Assembly (NCBI RefSeq): GCF_000224145.3
Contig: NC_020166.2
Coordinates: forward strand, 3,456,948-3,520,947
Source of the DNA: Ciona intestinalis
Lineage: Eukaryota > Chordata > Ascidiacea > Phlebobranchia > Cionidae
Reading direction: 5' to 3'
Length of the DNA: 64,000 nucleotides
Positions 11,011 to 22,348 of this stretch are shown one piece after another. Every line of letters starts with the position of its first letter. Positions within the stretch are counted from its first letter, which is position 1. Made by a program: the position numbers and the translations under genes. Under the pieces are notes generated by a model. That model had not been told where the DNA came from and searched no databases. It was given only the letters and a program-made list of their open reading frames with translations.

Positions 11011-11398
11011 TGTTTTTTTGTATGCAACTGTTAATTACGCATTCAGGGAATGTGTTCATTACTGAATGAAATGTAAGAATGAAATAGTAATGGACACCTA
11101 GTATTTGCTTCTAGTGCTAAAATCTTGCAAAAAGTGATTTTCGGTGGCCGCTGTGTTTTTCCGCACCGGACAACACTGTGTTTATATATACCAGACAAAA
11201 TATTTTTTCCGAATTGTATGCGAATTCGAACGCGAATATTTGGCAAACAGATTTGCATATACAAGTGCTATACAATCAAATATTTCATAGCTTTCTATGT
11301 AATTTAGTTACTGTAAAAAGTAAAGTTTACGATTTGTAAAGTCTCTTACGGGGTGCACCAACGAACTGTAACTCTTAAAGGGGGACTGTAACGTACAT

Positions 11399-11594
11399 AA
11401 AGTAGGGTGGGGGAAGTTGGGACACCTTTAAATTCCATTTTCTCGTACATTTTGGTAGAAAACAAAGAACATTCAAAGAATTATAAGACCTTTTCCTTGC
11501 GACTTTCATAGACCATTGGTAATTGTTTAAAACACGACCAGGATATTTATATATTTTGTGCTAAAGCTGTCCCATCTTCTCCCAACCTACTATA
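11399..11594 (-). mobile_element. MITE-A copy, left arm
   Basis: Full-length reverse copy; mirror partner at 22927-23121. Confidence 0.85.
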
Positions 11595-12185
11595 TCATTC
11601 CACCCGATACGTGTTTGCGCCTAGTTACCATTGTCTGCTAGATAACAAGTGATCACGAAGATTAACACGCTGGGGTGGACGCATTGTTTTGCGCGTATAA
11701 ATGGTAGCCATATTTGGGCCGGGCGCTATTGCGCAATGCCGCGAAGCCACTACGCATGTGCAGAAGGTCGGGCCAAATTTAATGCAACTCTTAGTTAAAA
11801 ACGGTTCCATCACGACGTGAATATATTAATGAAGAAAGATTGGGCAGTTACAACAAAGAAATAGAAACACAAGTAAATTGCCTTGTGTTATGTGTTGTAC
11901 ATATCATTTTTTGAGTTATAAGTAGTGAAAAATTGTAAAAGACGCAATCAGACATGCGTAGTAATCCCCCATTGCATTGCCAACTTAGTGTACAGACATG
12001 CGTAGTTGCTAGTGGTCGAAGTGAATGGTGGGCTAAGTTGTATAGTCAAAACAGAGAATAGTAATGATGAATTACTCGCTGTAAAACACTATAGCCAATT
12101 TCGGTGTATCTTTTGTGCTTTGAGCAGAAGTGTACGATAAGCATAGACTACAATGCTCGTTGCCGCCTGAGCGGGCCGTATGTGA

Positions 12186-12376
12186 TTGGGCAGGGGAAGA
12201 GAGGACACCTTTATTACATAATATTCAATTATCCTAATAATGTTTTGAGCAACTAACACCGGTCTTTGAAAGTCGCGAAGATACTGTTTTATATTTTTTT
12301 AACTTTTTTTGTTTACTACCAAACTGGCCAAGGAAAATAGAATGAAAAGTTGTCCCGTCTTCCCCCAACGTACTAT
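12186..12376 (+). mobile_element. MITE-A copy, left arm, diverged ends
   Basis: Right end CCCCCAACGTACTAT. Mirror partner 22160-22348. Between this and 13420 no gene is visible; the flank at about 13270-13370 is the conserved upstream end of the peptide-gene unit. Confidence 0.75.
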
Positions 12377-13419
12377 GATAATTTGTATATTGGTGTACTA
12401 AAAGTTTGCACAACCGTTGGAACAGAGTAATAAATTAAAACTACAAATCTATAGTTCGAATGTATAAAACACAGATTTATTTGCTCAGGTTCAATACAAA
12501 CATGAATATACTGTACAAGATATATAATGATTTATCTATTCAAGCAAAAATGTACAGATATTTTACTAGAACGAGCATATGTTACGGCAACGCACCACGC
12601 ATACAATTTCTTCTCTTGGGAGAGTTTCTCAAATGAGAATGCACTAATGACTAAGATAATAGGAAAACAACTGTAACTAAATAAACGCTCCTTGTCAAGA
12701 AAGAGAAAAAAAGAAAAAGAGTTTAATTCAAAAACCTAACGGGGAGTCATAAAACAAAACGTAATCTATGTTTAACTATAACAGCAGGTGTATTGAAAGT
12801 AACGATTGTTCCTTGTTTTATCTTTGCGTGGCGGGCAACCACAGTCTTAATGTAACACGGGCGTTCTGTTTTACACATATCATGCCCATTTGACTGTTAC
12901 TCTGTATATGACGTTATGGGAAATTGATTTTGGAGAATGTTTGCTTTTGTATGGCTGACAGTTTAGTTTAGACCAACCGTAAGTAACGATTTCATTAAAG
13001 TAATCGGCCTAAAGTGTCTTTCCAAAGAAACATACCCTTTCAAAGATATCAGCGGCGGTTTTTATATTACAAAAGAAAATATTCATCTCTTTATGTTCAT
13101 CAAAACATCTCTTTATAATCATCAAAACTTTTCACTAAACTTTGCAGAAAATACTTCTTGTCGGTTAACTTTTCCTTATTCATGCAGTATAACATTTACA
13201 TCATAGAGTAGAGGGTTGGTTTATACTAGAGTAACTAGACTGAGTATATAATTTGCTCGGCGATAATAGCGTGGTGAAATCAATAAATGCATTGACGAAG
13301 CCGTTTTTATAAAGTATGGACAGCGTGTTTGAAATAACATTATGCTTAAACGATAAAATATTGAATTAAAATGAATACATCTAAGAAACTCCAACAAAAG
13401 TGATTTTTAGTGAGCAAGA

Positions 13420-13692
13420 TGCATGTAACTTGCTTTACTTTATCCTCGAGTTGCTGGAAAGCACAGTCGTTATAACAAGTGAGTGTTCATACACCTCGTG
13501 CCAGCTTACGAGTTACCATGTATGTTACTTTGTGGGTGATTATGTTTTGGGTGATTTTTTTTTCATTTTGTATGTATGGCTGGTGATTTGGACAACCCAT
13601 TAGTGACCACTGGGTTAAAGCAATTGCCGTTAAGTGTCTTGCTTACGGACACATATACGCACACAATAGTAGCAGCGATTCGCCTTGAATAA
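13420..13692 (-). mobile_element. SINE upstream of peptide gene 1
   Basis: Near-complete SINE body read in reverse: tail TTTATCCTCGAGTTGCTGG, CACCTCGTGCCAGCTTACGA, ACCCATTAGTGACCACTGGG. Mirror copy at 20862-21126; peptide gene 2's unit lacks it. Confidence 0.8.
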
Positions 13693-14097
13693 TTGCGGCT
13701 TTAGAATGTTCCTTCTGCAGTGGGATCATTACTTCATTAAGCCATATGTGGCCAGGCTTGTGTTAAGATGAAAAAGAAACAGAGAATGAAAAAAGAGAAA
13801 CATAACGCGAAGTTATGAAACAAAACGAAAGAAAACTAAATTTTCCAGCTGGAGTATCATGAACAGTCTAAAATATATTGGATCAATTTGGTTCTATGAC
13901 GTCGGGGCTTGTGCGTTAGGTTTACTGAGAAGAAAAAGAAATTACTACTGAAAACGGATGCTTCGGAAACAATCAAACCGTGCTAAATGTAATAAAGCCG
14001 CTCAGTTTTGCAATAATTCATCATTTTTCCAAAGAAAAAACGTGAGTAACTGGTTTGTTCTTGTGTGCTGGCTGGTATAATTACTTATTTATTGCAG

Positions 14098-14676
14098 ATG
14101 AACAAGTCAGCACTTGTCCTCTTGCTTCTCATCGGACTCATCGTCCTCACTGAAACCACTCCTACTCAGTGGACTGGTCGTCGCAGATGGGCAAAGTGGA
14201 ACCAAAAGAGCAGCATGCCTAACGGTAAGCATATATACGGGATAAAATAATAGGATGAGAATGTCGCAAATAAACGATTGTAATTCACTGAGGGTGATAA
14301 CAACTTTCACAACACAAAAAATGTGTTGTCTGTGTTATTTTGGGGTTTTCAATCGAATGCTGTATAGTAGGGTTTGGTAAGATGGGGCACATTCTCATTC
14401 TATTTTCCCGTCTTATTGGGTAGTAAACAAAGAACATTCAAAGACTTAAAATAAAACCGTTTTCCATAGACCTTATTAATTGTTAAAAACACGATCAGGA
14501 TATTTGGGCATTATAAGCCAAAAGTGTCCCATCTCCCCCCACCTACGACATTCTTTATAGTTAAGAAACAGTATTAGAGAATTTAAAATAGTCGTTTGGT
14601 TATTTAAATTAACGTAAACTCTCTTGCAGAAGTCATGGATGCCATGGAAGAAAGTTATCTGTACGCACTGCAATAA
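14098..14676 (+). CDS. Small secreted Arg/Trp-rich cationic peptide, gene 1 (57 aa)
   Basis: Two coding exons: 14098-14224 and 14630-14676, intron GTAAGC...TTGCAG. A noncoding 5' exon probably ends at 14041 (C|GTGAGT) and its acceptor TTATTGCAG abuts the ATG. Residues 1-21 are a hydrophobic leader (MNKSALVLLLLIGLIVLTET). The core WTGRRRWAKWNQK is rich in Arg, Lys and Trp (three Arg in a row). The tail EVMDAMEESYLYALQ is acidic, and a stop follows. AATAAA is at 14713-14718. The leader/basic core/acidic propiece layout resembles tunicate antimicrobial peptide precursors such as styelins and clavanins, but I see no sequence kinship, so function is inferred only. The arginine run is shorter than in genes 2 and 3, and Leu before Asn is replaced by Pro. 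Confidence 0.82.
14363..14547 (-). mobile_element. MITE-A in the intron of peptide gene 1
   Basis: All three peptide genes carry this element at the same place in their single coding intron, so it was present before the gene family expanded. Confidence 0.85.
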
Positions 14677-15004
14677 GCGTCCATTGTACAATGCTTGAAA
14701 TCGGATGATATAAATAAATAATACACAATGCGAGAATATTAAAGTATTTTTTATTAGTGTCTAAAACCTTGTTTTATCTGGTATCAAATTTGAAAGACCG
14801 GATAATGCGAACATTATTAATTAGAAGTTTTAAGAGAAATAATTAATTGTACAATGCTGGGGAAGGGGACACATTTAAAAACGCAAAAGAGTTTTTAAGT
14901 ATTGATGTATACTGCTGTAAAGTGTCGTATACTCTTAAACTCGCGTTGTAATATTGACCCTTTCAGTGCGATAGTTGCATAACGTGGACATATGGACAGG
15001 AAAT

Positions 15005-15159
15005 ACAGTAGGGTGGGGGAAGATGGGACAGTTTTCATTTCATTTTTTCGTCCCAACCGTATCTTCACGACCCCAATAGACCGCTGTTAGTTGTTTAAAT
15101 CACGATCAAAGTATTTGAATAATATGTGCTAAAGGGGTCCCGTCTTCCCCTCCTACTAT
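15005..15159 (-). mobile_element. MITE-A copy with internal deletion
   Basis: Lost the TTGGTAGTAAACAAAGAAC segment. Mirror partner 19199-19350 in the right arm is also shortened there. Confidence 0.75.
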
Positions 15160-15263
15160 GCCATTAATAAGTGACACAAAATTATACCCCGTTGCTGGGA
15201 AGAGTTATGAAAATAAGAACCACTTTCTCTCAAACCTCGCGTCGTATGTTCTTTTCCGCCCCA

Positions 15264-15313
15264 NNNNNNNNNNNNNNNNNNNNNNNNNNNNNNNNNNNNN
15301 NNNNNNNNNNNNN
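15264..15313. other. Assembly gap (50 N)
   Basis: Fixed-size run of N at the inner end of the left palindrome arm, directly before a G-rich minisatellite. Confidence 0.99.
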
Positions 15314-15600
15314 AAGTAGCCGGGGGGAATAGTCACTGTGGGGAAGTAGGCGGGAGAAATAGTCACTGTGGGGAAGTAATCGGGGGGGGGGAGGGGGCGG
15401 AACAGCCGGGGGAAATGGTCAGGAGTGGGAATGGTCACGGCGGGGGGGAATAGCCCGGGAGGAATGGTCACTGCGGGGAAATAGCCGGGGGGATAGTCAC
15501 GGTGAGGAAGCAGTCGGGGAGAATAGTCACTGTGGGGAAATGGCCTGGGGGATCGCCGATGGGAAAACGCCTGGGGGAATAAAGCCTAGTACCTTTAAAA
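15314..15600. repeat. G-rich minisatellite
   Basis: Irregular repeats of about 24 bases built on GGGGGGAATAGTCACTGTGG and GGAAGTAGCCGGG. Many runs of four or more G suggest G-quadruplex capacity. The C-rich complement lies at 18400-18690 in the opposite arm. Confidence 0.85.
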
Positions 15601-16164
15601 TCGTAACCCTTCAGTTCGAGACTGGCGCTCACTACTACGCTTTGTCGCAGAAACGGAGATGTATCAAAAAGAACCAAACAGCATCGCATACGTTGTCACA
15701 GCGCACCACACATCCCATTGCTTTTCTAGGTACAGTTTCTCAGATGAAAATGAGCAAAGATAATAAAGAAACAAAAACAGGATAACACAAACGCTCTTTC
15801 CAAAAACGGAAATGAACAAAACAAGTACTTCGAAACATATCGGGAAGTTATTAAAGCAAAACGAAAGATCACGGTAGAGTTTCTCAGATATATCAATTAC
15901 AATTCAATATTTCATCATTTAAGCATATTATTATTTCAAACACGCTGTCCATACTTTATAAAAACGGCTTCGTCAATGCATTTATTGGTTTCACCACGCT
16001 ATTATGCTGCCTGTCCATACGTTATGCAACTATCGCACTGAAAGGGTCAATATTACAACGCGAGTTTAAGACTATACGACACTTTACAGCAGTATACATC
16101 ATAACTTAAAACTCTTTTGCGTTTTTAAATGTGCCCCCTTCTCCTGCATCCTACCGATATTTAT

Positions 16165-16362
16165 ATGGTAGGGTGAGGGAAGATGGGACACCTTTAGCAT
16201 ATAATATCCAAATATCCTGATCTTGTTTTAAACAATTAACAAAGGTGCATGGGAGTTGTAAACATACAGTTTCATAATTCTTTAAATGTTTTTTGCTTAC
16301 TATACCAAATTGGAAAAGAAAATAAAATAAACAGGTGTCCTATCTCCCCCCACCCTACTATA
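16165..16362 (+). mobile_element. MITE-A downstream of peptide gene 2
   Basis: Near-canonical. Direct counterpart at 19555-19663, cut there by a gap. Confidence 0.85.
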
Positions 16363-16526
16363 TCTACGAAAACATCTAAGTAATATAATGTTCGCAATAT
16401 CCGGTCTTTCAAATTTGATACCAGATAAAACAAAGTTTTAGACACTAATAAAAAATACAACTTTAATATTCTCGCATTTTGTATTATTTATTTATATCAT
16501 TCGATTTTAATTTGTACAATGGACGC

Positions 16527-17125
16527 TTATTGCTGTGCGTACAGATCATTTTCTTCCATGGCATCCATGATTTCTGCAAGAGAGTTTACGTTAATTTAAA
16601 TAACCAAACGACTATTTTAAATTCTCTAATACTGTTTCTTAACTATAAAGAATGTCGTAGGTGGGGGGAGATGGGACACTTTTGGCTCATAATGCCCAAA
16701 TATCTTGATCGTGTTTTTAACAATTAATAACGGTCTATGGAAAACGGTTTTATTTTAAGTCTTTGAATGTTCTTTGTTTACTACCCAATAAGACGGGAAA
16801 ATATAATGAGAATGTGCCCCATCTTACCAAACCCTACTATACAGCATTCAATTGAAAACCCCAAAATAACACAGACAACACATTTTATTGTGTTGTGAAT
16901 ATTCTTATCACTCTCATATAAACTACAATCGTTTATTTGCGACATTTTCATCCTATTATTTTATCCCGTGCGCTTACCGTTAAGCATGCTGCTCTTTTCG
17001 TTCCACTTTGCCCATCTGCGACGACGGCGACGATCACCAGTCCACTCATCAACAGCAGCAGTAATGGTTTCGGTGAGGACGAGAAGTCCGATGAGAAGCA
17101 AGAGAAAAAGTGCTGACTTGTTCAT
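16527..17125 (-). CDS. Small secreted Arg/Trp-rich cationic peptide, gene 2 (64 aa)
   Basis: Coding exons 17125-16978 and 16573-16527 with the same phase-1 intron as gene 1. The leader MNKSALFLLLLIGLLVLTET is followed by ITAAVDEWTGD, six consecutive arginines, WAKWNEKSSMLN, and the acidic tail EIMDAMEENDLYAQQ. The longest of the three because of a five-residue insert (AAVDE region) before the core. A likely signal-peptidase site lies after the small residues of TAA. AATAAA lies at 16492-16487 on this strand. Secretion is inferred from the leader and an antimicrobial or signalling role is speculation. The intact frame and conserved splice sites argue against a pseudogene. Confidence 0.82.
16656..16841 (+). 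mobile_element. MITE-A in the intron of peptide gene 2
   Basis: Orthologous insertion to those in genes 1 and 3; right end CAAACCCTACTATAC carries the same atypical base changes in all three. Confidence 0.85.
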
Positions 17126-18399
17126 CTGCAATAAATAAGTAATTATACCAGCCAGCACACAAGAACAAATCAGTTACTCACGTTTTTTCTTGAAAGAAAT
17201 GATGAATTATTGCAAAACTGAGCGGCTTTTATTACATTTAGCACGGTTTGATTGTTTCCGAAGCATCCGTTTTCATTAGTAAAGTGTCTTCTTCTCCGTA
17301 AATGTAACGCACAAGCGCAGGAGCAATAGAACCAACTTGATCGAATATCCTTTAGAGTGTTTATGGTATTCCAGCTGGAAAAGTTAGTTTTCTTTCGTTT
17401 TGTTTCTATTTCTTTAATTCTCTGTTTTCGACAGAACCGTTTAATTAACGTGTTGGTGTTTCTTCTATATCTTAACACATTCCTGTCCACATGGCTACGT
17501 GATTTAACGATCCCACTGCAAAGGGAATATTCTAAACGAAACTATCGTTTGTGCAGTTTAAGAGAATGCTACATCGTGCATCAAAAACCGAAACTAAAAG
17601 AAATCAAATATTAAAATTAGAAATATTTTCGAAACCTCTCTTTATACTCATCACACTTTTCTTAACTTTGCAGAAAAAAAACTTCTTGTTCGTTAATTTT
17701 TCTTTATTCATGCAGCATAAAATTTACATCAAAAAGTAGAGGATTGGTTTAGACATTGAGTATTTAATTCGCTTGGCGATAATAGCGTGGTGAAACCAAT
17801 AAATGCATTGACGAAGCGGTTTTTATAAAGTATGGACAGCGTGTTTGAAATAATAATATGCTTAAATGATGAAATATTGAATTGTAACGGATATATCTGA
17901 AAAAATCTCTACCGTGATCTTTCGTTTTGCTTTAATAACTTCCCGATATGTTTCGAAATACTTGTTTTGTTCATTTCCTTTTTTGGAAAGAGCGTTTGTG
18001 TTATCCTGTTTTTGTTTCTTTATTATCTTTGCTCATTTTCATCTGAGAAGCTGTACCTAGAAAAGCAATGGGATGTTGTAGTGTTCATGCTCATTGTTTA
18101 TATTCATGCTATCATATATCACGAAGTATTTGATATCTATGTATTGTATCACGTGATCGGATCATAATTGATAACCACGTTATTAACTCGACTAACAAGA
18201 ATCCGAACTAACCAAGAGTCCAGTCTAGTCTTTAAATGATAGAACTAGACAGTGGAACACTATAGATGTGTGGTGCGCTGTGACAACGTATGCGATGCTG
18301 TTTGGTTCTTTTTGATACATCTCCGTTTCTGCGACAAAGCGCAGTAGTGAGCGCTTGTCTCGAGCCGTTACAATTTTAAAGGTTCTAGGCTATATCCCC

Positions 18400-18690
18400 C
18401 CAGGCGTTTTCCCATCGGCAATCCCACCGGCTAATTCCCCGCCGTGACTATTCCCCCCGACTATTTCCCCACAGTGACTATTCCCCCCGACTGCTTCCCC
18501 CGTGACTACTCCCCCGGCCACTTCCCCATAGTGACTATTCCCCCCGGCTACTTTCCCGGCGTGGCTATTCCCCCCGGCTATTTCCCCACAGTGACTATTC
18601 CCCCGGTTATTTCCTCACAGTGACCATTCCTCCCGGGCTATTCCCCCCTCCCGTGACTATTACCCCATCGGCGTATATTTCCCCCGACTA
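18400..18690. repeat. C-rich minisatellite (complement of 15314-15600)
   Basis: Tandem variants of TTCCCCACAGTGACTATTCC. Same family as the G-rich block in the left arm, with a different unit count. Confidence 0.85.
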
Positions 18691-18716
18691 ACTTCAAACC
18701 CCTAACCCGTTTTGTG

Positions 18717-19085
18717 ACACCTTTCGCAAACAGCGTTACATAACACCAGTCCTTAGCCAGAATCATGTGATGTCAGTTTATTAAACCTGACGTCACGAAA
18801 TGACGAAATCTGTTCAACCGGAAAAGTGACTTGCATTTTTTTTATTCGACGTGGGGAAAGAACCAAATAGGAAACCAAACGCATTAAGATTTCTGTGGTG
18901 AATTTAGTTAGATGAGTGATAGATAATACTATGCATGTATTATGAGTTGCTCTGCATAGCATGTGGCATATGTTTTATTCATTCACTTCTTACGACAGGC
19001 AACGTTAACTTAAACCTATGGTTGTTTCGTTATCATCTTAGCGCCTCCCCATCGCTGTTACAGATTTCCTATCAATATGGCTACG
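18717..19085. repeat. Segment repeated inverted at 25425-25835
   Basis: Shares the words CAGAATCATGTGATGTCAGT and CCGGAAAAGTGACTTGCA with the right-hand copy. It is absent from the equivalent place in the left arm (which holds a gap), and lacks the 42-bp palindromic insert found in the 25.6-kb copy. Confidence 0.85.
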
Positions 19086-19198
19086 TTATTCAACTATCGG
19101 ACTAAAAAGAACATACGACGTGAATTTGAGAGATGTGGTACCTTATATCATAACTCCTCCCAGCAACGGGTATAATTTTGTGTCACTTATTATTGGTA

Positions 19199-19350
19199 TA
19201 GTAGGAGGGGAAGACGAGACACCGTTAGCACATAATATCCAAATACACTGATCGTGTTTTAAACAACTAACAGCGGTGTTTTGTCGTAATGGTACTTTTG
19301 GGACAAGAAAACAGAATAAAAAGTGACCCGTCTTCCCCCACCCTACTGTA
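19199..19350 (+). mobile_element. MITE-A copy, right arm
   Basis: Shortened copy; partner of 15005-15159. Confidence 0.75.
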
Positions 19351-19504
19351 TTTCCTGTCCATATGTCCACGTTATGCAACTATCGCACTGAAAGGGTCAA
19401 TATTACAACGCGAGTTTAAGAGTATACGACACTTTACAGTTTACATCATAACTTAAAACTCTTTTGCGTTTTTAAATGTGCCCCCTTCTCCAGCATTCTA
19501 CAGA

Positions 19505-19554
19505 NNNNNNNNNNNNNNNNNNNNNNNNNNNNNNNNNNNNNNNNNNNNNNNNNN
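19505..19554. other. Assembly gap (50 N)
   Basis: Fixed-size N run cutting the left end of a MITE-A; the intact version is at 16165-16362. Confidence 0.99.
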
Positions 19555-19663
19555 TTGTAAACATACAGTTTCATAATTCTTTAAATGTTTTTTGCTTACT
19601 ATACCAAGTTGGAAGAGAAAATAAAATGAACAGGTGTCCCATCTCCCCCCACCCTACTATATC
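19555..19663 (+). mobile_element. MITE-A, cut by gap
   Basis: Right part only, ending CCCCACCCTACTATA. Confidence 0.8.
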
Positions 19664-19827
19664 TACGAAAACATCTAAGTAATATAATGTTCGCAATATC
19701 CGGTCTTTCAAATTTGATACCAGATAAAACAAAGTTATGGACACTAATAAAACATACAACTTTAATATTCTCGCTTTTTGTATTATTTATTGATATCATC
19801 CGATTTCAATTATTGTACAATGGACGC

Positions 19828-20420
19828 TTATTGCTGTGCGTACAGATCATTTTCTTCCATGGCATCCATGATTTCTGCAAGAGAGTTTACGTTAATTTAA
19901 ATAACCAAACGACTATTTTAAATTCTCTAATACTGTTTCTTAACTATAAAGAATGTCGTAGGTGGGGGGGGGGAGATGGGACACTTTTGGCTTATAATGC
20001 CCAAATATCCTGATCGTGTTTTTAACAATTAATAAGGTCTATGGAAAACGGTTTTATTTTAAGTCTTTGAATGTTCTTTGTTTACTACCCAATAAGACGG
20101 GAAAATAGAACGAGAATTTGCCCCATCTTACCAAACCCTACTATACAGCATTCGATTGAAAACCCCAAAATAACACAGACAACACATTTTTTGTGTTGTG
20201 AAAGTTTTTATCACCCTCAGTGAATTACAATAGTTTATTTGCGACATTCTCATCCTATTATTTTATCCCGTATATGCTTACCGTTAAGCATGCTGCTCTT
20301 TTGGTTCCACTTTGTCCATCTGCGACGACGGCGACGACGATCAGTCCACTCAGCAGTAGTGGTTTCGGTGAGGACGATGAGTCCGATGAGAAGCAAGAGG
20401 AGAAATGCTGACTTGTTCAT
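19828..20420 (-). CDS. Small secreted Arg/Trp-rich cationic peptide, gene 3 (61 aa)
   Basis: Coding exons 20420-20282 and 19874-19828, phase-1 intron GTAAGC...CTTGCAG. The leader is MNKSAFLLLLLIGLIVLTET, then TTAEWTD, seven consecutive arginines, WTKWNQKSSMLN, and EIMDAMEENDLYAQQ. The second exon gives exactly the same peptide as gene 2, while the core differs, so change is concentrated in the cationic segment. With cleavage after TTTA the core would carry about +7 net charge and the tail about -5. AATAAA is at 19791-19786 on this strand. It is the mirror partner of gene 1. Confidence 0.82.
19956..20145 (+). mobile_element. MITE-A in the intron of peptide gene 3
   Basis: Same site as in genes 1 and 2, with a longer G run at the left end. 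Confidence 0.85.
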
Positions 20421-20861
20421 CTGCAATAAATAAGTAATTATACCAGCCAGCACACAAGAACAAATCAGTTACTCACGTTTTTCTTGAAAGAAATGATGAA
20501 TTATTGCAAAACTGAGCGGCTTTTATTGCATTCAGCACTGTTTGATTGTTTCCGAAGCATCCGTTTTCAGTAGTAATTTTTTTTCTTCTCCGTAAACCTA
20601 ACGCACAAGCCCCGGCGTCATAGAACCAAATTGTTTAAATATATTTTAGACTGTTTATAATAGAGCTGGAAGCTGTTTATGATAGACCTCCAGCTGGAAA
20701 ATTTAGTTTTCTTTCGTTTTGTTTCACAACTTCGCGTTATGTTTCTCTTTTTTCATTCTCTGTTTCTTTTTCATCCTAACACAAGCCTGGTCACATAAGG
20801 CTTAATGAAGTAACGATCGCACTGCAGAAGGAACATTCTAAAGCCGCAATTATTCAAGGCG

Positions 20862-21126
20862 AATCGCTGCTACTATTGTGTGCGTATATGTGTCCGTAAG
20901 TAAGACACTTAACGGCAATTGCTTTAACCCAGTGGTCACTAATGGGCTGTCCAAATCACCAGCCATACATAAAAAATGAAAAAAAATCATCCAAAACATA
21001 ATCACTCACAAAGTAACATACATAGTAACTCGTAAGCTGGCACGAGGTGTATGAACACTCACTTGTTATAACGACTGTGCTTTCCAGCGACTCGAGGATA
21101 AAGTAAAGCAAGTTACATGCATCTTG
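20862..21126 (+). mobile_element. SINE upstream of peptide gene 3
   Basis: Mirror of 13420-13692; contains CCCAGTGGTCACTAATGGGC and the tail ACTGTGCTTTCCAGCGACTC. Confidence 0.8.
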
Positions 21127-22159
21127 CTCACTAAAAATCGCTTTTGTTGGAGTTTCTTAGATGTATCTATTTTAATTCAATATTGTATCGTTTAAGCATA
21201 TGTTATTTCAAACACGCTGTCTTTATAAAAACGGCTTTGTCAATGCATTTATTGATTTCACCACGCTATTATCGCCGAGCAAATTATATACTCAGTCTAG
21301 TTACTCTAGTATAAACCAACCCTATACTCTATGATGTAAATGTTATACTGCATGAACAAGGAAAAGTTAACCGACAAGAAGTATTTTCTGCAAAGTTTAG
21401 TGAAAAGTTTTGATGATTATAAAGAGATGTTTTGATGAACATAAAGAGATGAATATTTTCTTTTGTAATATAAAAACCGCCGCTGGTATCTTTGAAAGGG
21501 TATGTTTCTTTGGAAAGACACTTTAGGCCGATTACTTTAATGAAATCGTTACTTACGGTTGGTCTAAACTAAACTGTCAGCCATACAAAAGTAAACATTC
21601 TCCAAAATCAATTTCCCATAACGTCACATATACAATAACAATCAAGTGGGCATGATATGTGTAAAACAGAACGCCCGTGTTACATTAAGACTGTGATTGC
21701 CCGCCACGCAAAGATAAAACAAGGAACAATCGTTACATTCAATACACCAGCTGTTATAGTTAAAGATAGATTACGTTTTGTTTTATGACTTTCCGTCAGG
21801 TTTTCGAATTAAACTCTTTTTCTTTTTTTCTCTCTTTTGACAAGGAGCGTTTATTTAGTTACAGTTGTTTTCCTATTATCTTAGTCATTAGTGCATTCTC
21901 ATTTGAGAAACTCCACCAAGAGAAGAAATTGTATGCGTGGTGCGTTGCCGTAACATATGCTGGTTCTAGTAAAATATCTGTACATTATTGCTTGAATAGA
22001 TAAATCATTATATATCTTGTACAGTATATTCATGTTTGTATTGAACCTGAGCAAATAAATCGGTGTTTTATACATTCGAACTATAGATTTGTAGTTTTAA
22101 TTTATTACTGCGTTCCAACGGTTGTCCAAACTTTTAGTACACCAATATACAAATTATCA

Positions 22160-22348
22160 TAGTACGTTGGGGGAAGACGGGACAACTTTTCATTCTATTT
22201 TCCTTGGCCAGTTTGGTAGTAAACAAAAAAAGTTAAAAAAATATAAAACAGTATCTTCGCGACTTTCAAAGACCGATGTTAATTGCTCAAAACATTATTA
22301 GGATAATTGAATATTATGTAATAAAGGTGTCCTCTCTTCCCCTGCCCA
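22160..22348 (-). mobile_element. MITE-A copy, right arm
   Basis: Partner of 12186-12376. The interval 21.3-22.1 kb between the SINE/gene unit and this element has no recognisable gene. Confidence 0.75.

Larger units (their letters stand above)
10010..15240. repeat. Left arm of ~14.5-kb palindrome
   Basis: Collinear, inverted match to 19140-24475 by eye. Landmarks: tRNA copy 5 against copy 6; nested MITEs 10678-11010 against 23511-23842; 11399-11594 against 22927-23121; 12186-12376 against 22160-22348; peptide gene 1 against peptide gene 3. All pair around a common centre near 17.25 kb. Small indels and substitutions separate the arms. Confidence 0.9.
16010..17790. repeat. Central peptide-gene unit (direct copy of 19360-21290)
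   Basis: Carries peptide gene 2 with the same 3' flank (CGCACTGAAAGGGTCAATAT) and 5' flank (GACAGCGTGTTTGAAATAA) as unit 3, in the same orientation. Shorter than unit 3 because the upstream SINE is absent. It forms the spacer of the palindrome. Confidence 0.8.

Noticed and set aside
11625-11813. Open frame starting MMEPFLTKSCIKFG, also present at 22707-22892
   Set aside because: It is shared only because it lies in both palindrome arms; no splice, codon or family signal supports a gene.
15205-15689. Pro/Thr-rich frames in the G-rich minisatellite
   Set aside because: Low-complexity translation of a tandem repeat, broken by a gap.
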